Of a stretch of 64,000 nucleotides of DNA, positions 58,494-64,000 are shown piece by piece. This DNA comes from Lactococcus sp. S-13 (GTDB lineage: Bacteria; Bacillota; Bacilli; Lactobacillales; Streptococcaceae): assembly GCF_004210295.1 (NCBI RefSeq), contig NZ_SDAK01000001.1, positions 1,054,001 through 1,118,000 of the forward strand. Direction: 5' to 3'. The notes below the pieces were generated by a model that did no database searches, was not told the DNA's origin, and saw nothing but the letters and a program-made list of their open reading frames with translations. How positions within the stretch are numbered: the first letter of the stretch is position 1; each line of letters begins with the position of its first letter. Both the position numbers and the translations under genes were made by a program.

Positions 58494-59179
58494 GAATGAC
58501 TGGATCTATTGAAAATCGTGAACAATTTTTAGCCACGTTGCTGGAAAAACGGGGTGGTGTGGAGCTGCCATTTGAGCCTTATCAAGCCATTTCTGACTTG
58601 CCTGAGACACATTTGGCGGATTTGTCAGCTGAGGAACTTTTGGACATCGCTAAAGAACAGGCTGAATTTGTCTCGGCCAACTTGGTGGAAACGACAGCTT
58701 CTGAAATGAATGCGGTCATCGCTGATTTGATTGAAAAATCTGGCGGTGGGCAGGTCATGATTCCTACGACTGATGAATTTGCAAAATTTGGCGTTGAGGT
58801 CGCTACTGACCAGCTTGTCAGCTGGAAAATCGGGGCTGAGTATCGTGATGAAAATATCATGGCCGCGCAAAATTCTAACGTGGCTGTGGCTGTGCCGAAA
58901 TTTTTTCTGGCTGAGTCAGCAACCATCGTCGTGGAATCTGAAGCAGGGCAAGGGCGGTCTTTGCACTTCTTGCCGACGCACTATATCGCGGTCATTCCCA
59001 TGAGCCGCATGGTGGCGCGCTCAACGCAGGCTGCGGACTGGTTGGACAAAAATAAAAAACCTGGCTCAACTTTGCATTTTATTTCTGGTCCTTCAAACTC
59101 TGGGGACATTGAAATGCAACTTGTAGTCGGTCTGCACGGCCCTTTGGAAATCAACTATGTGGTGGTCAAAGACCTTTGA
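58490..59179 (+). CDS. lutC: lactate utilisation protein LutC
   Basis: A 229-residue LUD-domain protein, third member of the LutABC complex. The end reads ISGPSNSGDIEMQLVVGLHGP, a family signature. The reading frame overlaps the lutB stop (ATGA-type junction), so translation is coupled. An ATG two codons downstream is an alternative start. Confidence 0.92.
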   Translation: MRMTGSIENREQFLATLLEKRGGVELPFEPYQAISDLPETHLADLSAEELLDIAKEQAEFVSANLVETTASEMNAVIADLIEKSGGGQVMIPTTDEFAKFGVEVATDQLVSWKIGAEYRDENIMAAQNSNVAVAVPKFFLAESATIVVESEAGQGRSLHFLPTHYIAVIPMSRMVARSTQAADWLDKNKKPGSTLHFISGPSNSGDIEMQLVVGLHGPLEINYVVVKDL

Positions 59180-59195
59180 ACATTTTTGACTTTCG

Positions 59196-59295
59196 TCAGT
59201 GTTGGCGAGCGTTTTTTCGAGAGATTTTACTGACGAAAATAATTTTTGGAGAAAATTTACTGACGAAAAGTTAAAATCAGAGGCGTCAGCGTTTT
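59196..59295. repeat. cluster of CGTCAG/CTGACG words after lutC
   Basis: The 190-base gap between lutC and the DoxX gene holds TTTCGTCAGTG, TTTACTGACGAAAAT, GAGAAAATTTACTGACGAAAA and GGCGTCAGCG, degenerate copies of the dispersed repeat in both orientations. The DoxX promoter region (TTTATAATATAATTATAAA) follows. Confidence 0.6.
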
Positions 59296-59369
59296 GGTAA
59301 GGGTTTCATTTTGAAAATTTGACTTTCTTTTTTATAATATAATTATAAAAACATTAGAAAGGAGAATTT

Positions 59370-59867
59370 ATGATCCATTTTCTACGACACAATCGCTTGG
59401 CTTCGATTTTGCTTACCTTGATGCGGGTTTTCATTGGCTATCAATGGATAACGGCTGGTTTAGGCAAATTGTTTGCTGAAGAAGCTTTTTCTGCTGGAGG
59501 GCTCATCAATGGCGCACTAGGCAGTGCAACAGCCTATCCCTGGTTTCACAGTTTTCTCTCTTTCACAACGAATGGCGGTGCAAACACAAGTTTCTTTGAT
59601 TTCGTTGTCCCTTGGGGACAGATTTTCATTGGACTCGCGCTGATTTTGGGGGCTTTCACATTGACGGCAGCTACGTTTGGCTTGCTGATGAATTTGTCCT
59701 TTTTACTCGCTGGGGTGATTTCAGAAAATCCGACTTTCCTTCTCATTCAAGTCTTAATTTTGGTCGCTGGCTTCAACGCCGGTCGCCTAGGCTTGGACTT
59801 CTGGATTGTTCCTTACCTGCGTCGCCGTTTCCCTTTTTTGCAAAATGATAGCTTGCTCATGCTCTGA
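59370..59867 (+). CDS. DoxX-family membrane protein
   Basis: A 165-residue protein with four hydrophobic helices. LTLMRVFIGYQWITAGLGKL at the N terminus and VVPWGQIFIGLALILGAF are typical of the DoxX/DoxD family, whose function in Firmicutes is not settled (some members act in redox and thiol homeostasis). AAAGGAG precedes the start. It is a single-gene unit with its own terminator. Confidence 0.88.
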   Translation: MIHFLRHNRLASILLTLMRVFIGYQWITAGLGKLFAEEAFSAGGLINGALGSATAYPWFHSFLSFTTNGGANTSFFDFVVPWGQIFIGLALILGAFTLTAATFGLLMNLSFLLAGVISENPTFLLIQVLILVAGFNAGRLGLDFWIVPYLRRRFPFLQNDSLLML

Positions 59868-59883
59868 TTTTGCTACAAAACAA

Positions 59884-59912
59884 AAAAACTGCTTAACTGG
59901 CAGTTTTTTGCT
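59884..59912 (+). terminator. terminator of the DoxX gene
   Basis: AAAAAACTGC / GCAGTTTTTT stem with short loop. Confidence 0.88.
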
Positions 59913-59959
59913 TAGAGAAAATGCTGACGTATTTTTTGAGCAGAGAAAAAATACTGACG
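59913..59959. repeat. two direct dispersed-repeat copies
   Basis: TAGAGAAAATGCTGACG (59913-59929) and CAGAGAAAAAATACTGACG (59941-59959), in the reverse orientation relative to the core, between two terminators. Confidence 0.7.
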
Positions 59960-59973
59960 TAATTAAAAAAAAG

Positions 59974-60008
59974 AAAAAATCATGAGAAAATCCTCATGAT
60001 TTCTTTTA
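59974..60008 (-). terminator. terminator of the BI-1 gene
   Basis: AAATCATGAG / CTCATGATTT, perfect stem, T-rich on the minus strand. Confidence 0.88.
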
Positions 60009-60722
60009 ATTCCGATTATTTCCACCTGAAATTCCGAAAATTCGGAGGAGGAAGAGGAACATATTGATAAAGTCAAGGTACAAGGAGAGCGCCATTGAAA
60101 TCGCCCAACCATCACTGACTTGACCATTGTTAGCGTTGTAAACGTGTGTAATTTTTTGATTATCCCAAGCAATCAAACCTGAGAAAATCACCACACCAAT
60201 GATGCTAATTAAGAGAGTCAGTCCGCTTCCACCGATGAAGAAGTTAAGAATTATCGCAACTACTAATCCCCAAACCGCAATACCAAGCGCTTTGCCCATG
60301 CCTGAAAGATTACGTTTGGTCACTCGTCCGTAAACTGCAAGTCCAAAGAACATCGCCGCTGCGGTCACAAAAGCGAGAGTAATGTTTGTCGCTGTATACA
60401 TCAAGAGGGTGAAGCTAATGAGAAAGCCCATAAAGGCCGCATATCCAACAAAAACAGGGAGCGCCAACTTAGAATTTTTCATCGCCATTACTTGCAATGA
60501 TCCCACCATGACCAGCGGAATCAACCACAAAATGAGGAAAAATAAACCTCCACGCTGAAGAACTGCCATCATATTATCTTGAAAAAACGTAATCATAATC
60601 CAAGAAACTAGCGCAGAAACCAGTACTCCTGCCCCCATCAGTGCGTAAATCTTACTAAAAAATGCATTGAGTCCGTCTTGACGTTGGTCAAAAATAATAT
60701 TGTTATCATTCATATTTTGCAT
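60006..60722 (-). CDS. Bax inhibitor-1 (TMBIM/YccA-like) membrane protein
   Basis: A 238-residue protein with seven predicted transmembrane helices. VFSGLIAWDNQKITHVY and SLYLDFINMFLFLLRIFG near the end are BI-1 family signatures. Bacterial members are implicated in calcium leak and membrane-protease control; the role here is unknown. Of the clustered ATGs, the second (60722) is chosen because AGGAGG lies 9 bases upstream, while the first abuts that site. Confidence 0.9.
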   Translation of the reverse strand: MQNMNDNNIIFDQRQDGLNAFFSKIYALMGAGVLVSALVSWIMITFFQDNMMAVLQRGGLFFLILWLIPLVMVGSLQVMAMKNSKLALPVFVGYAAFMGFLISFTLLMYTATNITLAFVTAAAMFFGLAVYGRVTKRNLSGMGKALGIAVWGLVVAIILNFFIGGSGLTLLISIIGVVIFSGLIAWDNQKITHVYNANNGQVSDGWAISMALSLYLDFINMFLFLLRIFGISGGNNRN

Positions 60723-60815
60723 TAAAGTCATCCTCCTATATTTTTAATTTAATTCTAATTATATTTTAGCAAAAAAGCGGGCTTTTGTCATCCGACTTAA
60801 GTCTGAATTTTTTGC

Positions 60816-61754
60816 TTAATTTTCCTCTTTTGAACGAAAAAGCGTTTTTTGTACATCTTTTGGAACAATTGTGGTTAAAGCACGGGGATAAACTTTGATT
60901 TTCACAGGGAGTTGATCACTTTTATCGCCGTCAATCCGTGAATATGGAATGTTCTTTTTCTTTGTCGAAAGGGGATTTATTTCTAGTTCATCCGTATCAA
61001 AGTGTTCGATTTCGCTAAAATCTTCAAATTGTCCCTTGCGCAACTTATTTAAATGCCATAATATTTTTAAAAGATTTATTTTTTTCAAAGAATAGACGCG
61101 TAGTAGACCATCATCAACCTTAGCTTTTGGAGCTAAAGCTTGCATTCCTGCAATCGTATTAGTCATTGTAATCAGCAAAAGTTTGGTGCGCAGTTGCTCC
61201 GTTTTCCCGTCGTGCTTGAGTTCAATTTGGTAACTTTTATTGTAGCGAATCACTTTGTAAGCATCTTTAAAATAAGCAAGAGGACCTAATTTTTTCTTGT
61301 CTTTACTGCTCACATTTTGGGCAATATCAGCTAAAATTCCCAAAGTTAGGCTTGAGGTCATGTATTCTTGATTGACTTTGGCCATGTCAACTTTTTGAAG
61401 CTTTCCTTGTTCTAAATTTTCTAATGCTGCCCTAATGTCTTGAGGGATATTCAAGGATTTTGCCAAATTATTGACTGTTCCGTTAGGAATAATTCCTAAC
61501 AGGCTTTCTTCGTTAGCTTCCAAAAGTCCGCCGCAAATTTTGTCAATTGTTCCATCACCGCCAAGTGCGAGAATCAGGTCAGGACGCTCCTCTGCCGCTT
61601 TTTTTGCCAGACGAATAGCTTCTTTTGGGCCATCTGGACTGATAAATTCAAGCTGATTTTCCTCTGAATCAAAGAAGGATTTGATGGTCTGTAACACTTC
61701 TTCTTCATCATTATTTCCTGATTTCTCATTATAAAACACTTTAATCTTTTTCAT
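60816..61754 (-). CDS. diacylglycerol kinase-family lipid kinase
   Basis: A 312-residue DAGK/YegS-type kinase. It begins with KIKVFYNEKSGNN and contains the nucleotide-binding ALGGDGTIDKI (about residue 80) and GIIPNGTVNNLAKSLNIP. It would phosphorylate diacylglycerol or a related lipid for recycling into phospholipid or teichoic acid turnover. TAGGAG precedes the ATG. No operon partner is obvious. Confidence 0.9.
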   Translation of the reverse strand: MKKIKVFYNEKSGNNDEEEVLQTIKSFFDSEENQLEFISPDGPKEAIRLAKKAAEERPDLILALGGDGTIDKICGGLLEANEESLLGIIPNGTVNNLAKSLNIPQDIRAALENLEQGKLQKVDMAKVNQEYMTSSLTLGILADIAQNVSSKDKKKLGPLAYFKDAYKVIRYNKSYQIELKHDGKTEQLRTKLLLITMTNTIAGMQALAPKAKVDDGLLRVYSLKKINLLKILWHLNKLRKGQFEDFSEIEHFDTDELEINPLSTKKKNIPYSRIDGDKSDQLPVKIKVYPRALTTIVPKDVQKTLFRSKEEN

Positions 61755-61905
61755 TTTCGATCTCCTAACTTTATTTTTTATTAGAAATCTTCATTATTAC
61801 ATATTTCAGTTTTTTTGAATTTTATTGCTTACACATTTATTGTATCACAGTCTTAGAAAATGCTACAATAGAGCGTTTCACAAAAATTTTTCATTTTTAA
61901 GTAAG

Positions 61906-61936
61906 AAAAAAACTTGCCTAAATGACAAGTTTTTGT
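61906..61936 (-). terminator. terminator of the HD-domain gene
   Basis: AAAAACTTG / CAAGTTTTT, just beyond the stop. Confidence 0.85.
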
Positions 61937-61947
61937 TGTTTTTATTT

Positions 61948-62460
61948 TTAATCCAGACTGAAAGAAGGCAACTTTTTGAAGTGCTTGCGTCTGTTCCATT
62001 TGTACTTGAGTGTGGCTGAGCCTTCAAGCGTTGCGATGTATTTATCAACTCCTGTGACAATCCAACTTTCTTTGTAGCGCGGTGGGTTGATGGTTGCCCC
62101 AAACATATGTTTAATGATGATGTCTTTTTCCAGCTCTGAAATCGTCGTCAATTTTCGGGCATTACGATAAGCAATGTGTGGATGCACATAGGCATGGCTT
62201 TTGGCAAATTTTGTTTCGCGCCAATCGTAGTAGAAAAGATCGTGCAAAAGTCCAGCTCGCGCTGTTGCTTTCGCATTCAATCCACGTTTTTTGGCAATAA
62301 GATAACTCACATAGCTCACGCGCAGACAATGCTGCAAACGTGTTGAAGTGTAGTGATGGGTAATTTCATCAAGTTTTTTCAGCTCATCCATTTCTAACAG
62401 ATGACCAACATAGCTCATATATTCTGCGTCGTTTAACCACGGTTTTTCATCTAAATTCAT
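61948..62460 (-). CDS. HD-domain phosphohydrolase
   Basis: A 170-residue HD-superfamily protein. The metal-binding histidines and aspartates appear as RLQHCLRVSYVSY, LLHDLFYYDW and SHAYVHPHIAYRNA. Substrates of such small HD proteins are usually nucleotides, but this one is not identified. The start codon follows TTGACA, 16 bases, TATAAT and then only six bases, with no Shine-Dalgarno site: the clearest leaderless candidate in the window because it has both promoter boxes. Confidence 0.88.
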   Translation of the reverse strand: MNLDEKPWLNDAEYMSYVGHLLEMDELKKLDEITHHYTSTRLQHCLRVSYVSYLIAKKRGLNAKATARAGLLHDLFYYDWRETKFAKSHAYVHPHIAYRNARKLTTISELEKDIIIKHMFGATINPPRYKESWIVTGVDKYIATLEGSATLKYKWNRRKHFKKLPSFSLD

Positions 62461-62494
62461 GATTTGATTATAACACGAAATTTGACTTTGTCAA
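62458..62494 (-). promoter_or_regulatory. full promoter abutting the HD gene (leaderless candidate)
   Basis: TTGACA (62494-62489), 16 bases, TATAAT (62472-62467, preceded by TGT), CAAATC, ATG (62460). Confidence 0.75.
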
Positions 62495-62660
62495 TACGAT
62501 ATTATTGGTTTTTTGATTAAATTTTTCTTTTTTAGTGCTTAGAATCCTGTTTTAGTTTCTTATTATGGGGGTTCGAGGTGCTTTTTTATCACGTTTTTTC
62601 CTTTATCTATTTGTTATTTTTCTTCAAGAAAATAATAATTTTTCCAAAAAAATAGCGGTG
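62495..62660. other. AT-rich intergenic stretch
   Basis: Between the HD-gene promoter and the rpsT promoter I see no open frame, hairpin or repeat that I can name. Confidence 0.5.
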
Positions 62661-62665
62661 AATAG

Positions 62666-62694
62666 TTTACAAAAAACTAAAATTCCTGTATAAT
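62666..62694 (+). promoter_or_regulatory. rpsT promoter
   Basis: TTTACA (62666-62671), 17 bases, TATAAT (62689-62694). Confidence 0.88.
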
Positions 62695-62701
62695 TGATAG
62701 G

Positions 62702-62787
62702 TATTAGAAAAATCTTGGAGGGTGTAGTGTGCCATCTGGGACATCACATCAACCGCTTTTCTATGAAAAGTAATAAAGGAGACAATC
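62702..62787 (+). promoter_or_regulatory. rpsT 5' leader
   Basis: An 86-base leader with TGTG…CACA (about 62728-62748) and CTTTTC / GAAAAG hairpin potential before AAAGGAG. Ribosomal protein S20 genes are often autoregulated through the leader; I cannot identify a binding site. Confidence 0.35.
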
Positions 62788-63021
62788 ATGGCTAACATCA
62801 AATCTGCTATCAAACGTGCTGAATTGAATACAATCGCAAACGAACGCAATTCACAACAAAAATCTGCAATGCGTACTGCTATCAAAAAATTTGAAGCACA
62901 ACCATCAGAAGAACTTTACAAATCAGCATCTGCAATCATCGATAAAGCTGCTTCTAAAGGCCTTATCCACGCTAACAAAGCTGCTCGTGACAAATCACGT
63001 CTTGCTGCTAAACTTGGCTAA
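62788..63021 (+). CDS. rpsT: 30S ribosomal protein S20
   Basis: A 77-residue basic, helical protein that binds 16S rRNA early in 30S assembly. The sequence begins [20 protein letters not shown] and ends with [17 protein letters not shown], the usual S20 ends. AAAGGAG precedes the ATG. It is a single gene with its own promoter and terminator. Confidence 0.97.
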   Translation: MANIKSAIKRAELNTIANERNSQQKSAMRTAIKKFEAQPSEELYKSASAIIDKAASKGLIHANKAARDKSRLAAKLG

Positions 63022-63045
63022 TAACAGGTCTTGACCTGATAAAAA

Positions 63046-63072
63046 TCTCTGTCAGTGTGACAGATTTTTTTT
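63046..63072 (+). terminator. terminator of rpsT
   Basis: TCTGTCA / TGACAGA followed by eight Ts. Confidence 0.88.
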
Positions 63073-63076
63073 ATGC

Positions 63077-63108
63077 AAAAAAACTTGCCTTGGGCAAGTC
63101 TTTTTTAT
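63077..63108 (-). terminator. terminator of recD2
   Basis: AAAAAACTTGCC / GGCAAGTCTTTTTT, overlapping the recD2 stop region. Confidence 0.85.
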
Positions 63109-64000
63109 TTAAAAATCGCAAAATCACTGGTGTCAAGACCAATCAATGGATCAAAATTTCCTGATAAAATGAGGGCCTCTGTCAAAATTCGGTTCGTGTG
63201 GTCTTCTATTTCTTCATCAGCAAAAAGTGAAATTTCTCGGCTTCCGTCAGTGTTTTCGGGCTTGTTGAGATTTACGTCAGCATTTTCTCTGACTGTCTTT
63301 GTTGCTTGTGAAATTTCGTCAGCATTTTCTCTGACTGTTTTTGTTGTTTGTGAAATTTCGTCAGCATTTTTGTCGCCAAAGCGCTCAATCAAATAAGTTT
63401 TTCGATTGGCACCTTCACGCGCGACAGCTTGGGCAAAGGCGCGCTGCTCACCAAGCAAAATTAAACTTTGTTTGGCACGCGTAATTGCCGTATAAAGCAA
63501 ATTTCGCTCCAACATTCGCGAATAAGCGCTGACCATTGGCACAATGACGGTCGAAAATTCGGAACCTTGTGATTTGTGAATGGACATGGCATAGGCCAAA
63601 GTGATTTTGTACCACTCTGCTCGTGGATAGGAAAGTTCCTGCCCGTCAAAATCCATAACAATTTCATCTTGTTTGCTATCGGTATATTTCGCAGGAACTA
63701 GCTCAACAATCTGCCCTAAGTCCCCATTAAATACATTGGCTTGGGCATCATTGACCAGATGCAAAATTTTATCTGCTTCCCGAAATTTCATTTCACCAAA
63801 AACAAATTCAAGGCGCTCCTTGAGCGGATTAAACAGATTTTGCAGAAGGACATTCATGGCGTTGATTCCTGCAGTTCCCTTATACATTGGCGCTAAAATT
63901 TGTAATTCAAAAGGATTATTTCCTCTTTTTTGCCAAGCGTTCGCAATCTGCTGCACCATTTGCGGAACTAAATTTGCCCCCACCTCAAAATATGAACGGT
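63105..64000 (-). CDS. recD2: RecD2-type helicase, C-terminal part (runs off the window)
   Basis: The visible ~298 codons are the C-terminal region of a superfamily 1B helicase. Helicase motifs are seen in AYAMSIHKSQGSEFSTVIVP (motif V region) and YTAITRAKQSLILLG (motif VI); a SH3-like segment lies between. RecD2 unwinds 5'-to-3' and helps replication and repair. The 5' part lies beyond 64000, so no start is given. The tail carries two and a half 14-residue repeats (RENADEISQ…TKTV) encoded by copies of the dispersed repeat. Confidence 0.9.
   Translation of the reverse strand, partial: RSYFEVGANLVPQMVQQIANAWQKRGNNPFELQILAPMYKGTAGINAMNVLLQNLFNPLKERLEFVFGEMKFREADKILHLVNDAQANVFNGDLGQIVELVPAKYTDSKQDEIVMDFDGQELSYPRAEWYKITLAYAMSIHKSQGSEFSTVIVPMVSAYSRMLERNLLYTAITRAKQSLILLGEQRAFAQAVAREGANRKTYLIERFGDKNADEISQTTKTVRENADEISQATKTVRENADVNLNKPENTDGSREISLFADEEIEDHTNRILTEALILSGNFDPLIGLDTSDFAIFK
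63275..63375. repeat. 42-bp in-frame repeats inside recD2
   Basis: Cores at 63275-63291 and 63317-63333 are exact 17-bp matches and a third partial one starts at 63359, at a 42-base period. Being a multiple of three, the repeat keeps the reading frame (14 residues per unit). Confidence 0.9.

Overview
The window is about 64 kb of low-GC Firmicute chromosome. Gene content and order point to Lactococcus or a very close relative: a maltose cluster with maltose phosphorylase, a mannose PTS followed by manO, a CiaRH system, T-box-controlled serS and alaS, a PurBox-type site, PrsA, PepF and CoiA. I cannot name the species. No rRNA, tRNA, CRISPR array, prophage or intact insertion sequence was recognised.

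Layout. 1-2.6 kb: unidentified partial reading frame, ClC transporter, menaquinone methyltransferase. 2.8-6.3 kb: beta-glucoside pair (GH1 6-phospho-beta-glucosidase and PTS IIBCA), each with a cre-like site. 6.5-8.6 kb: YidD and DXP synthase. 8.7-8.95 kb: 31-bp tandem repeat. 9.0-11.1 kb: CiaH/CiaR with a CiaR-box-like site. 11.3-25.7 kb: maltose/maltodextrin regulon with MalR, GH65 maltose phosphorylase, four GH13 enzymes and the divergent malEFG transporter, with two MalR-type operators in the shared control region; no MalK-type ATPase is present. 25.8-28.8 kb: LCP ligase, Cmk, LysM protein, ferredoxin. 29.0-32.2 kb: mannose/glucose PTS (manLMN-manO). 32.2-35.5 kb: T-box/serS, LD-carboxypeptidase-like protein, histidine phosphatase. 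35.6-42.2 kb: phosphate operon pstS-pstS-pstC-pstA-pstB-pstB-phoU behind 11-bp Pho-box repeats; pstC is frameshifted. 42.4-53.4 kb: smpB, SGNH hydrolase, alaS with T-box, prsA, O-methyltransferase, pepF, coiA, YdcF-like protein, DUF915 hydrolase. 53.5-56 kb: purine permease with PurBox-like sites, HAD phosphatase. 56.2-59.2 kb: lutABC. 59.3-64 kb: DoxX, BI-1-like protein, lipid kinase, HD protein, rpsT, and the 3' part of recD2.

Two patterns go beyond ordinary annotation. First, six genes (menG, manO, the first pstS, smpB, the DUF915 hydrolase and the HD protein) have an extended -10 promoter TGNTAWAAT exactly six bases before the ATG and no Shine-Dalgarno site, which predicts leaderless mRNAs. 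Second, a 17-bp core, CGTCAGCATTTTCTCTG, occurs exactly 12 times plus many variants. It appears singly, as inverted pairs forming hairpins, as the 31-bp tandem array, and in frame inside recD2 and near the 3' ends of two glycosidase genes. Other points of note are the one-base pstC frameshift in a G run, a 28-bp inverted copy of the start of pstS, and short upstream reading frames overlapping the starts of alaS and the HAD gene.
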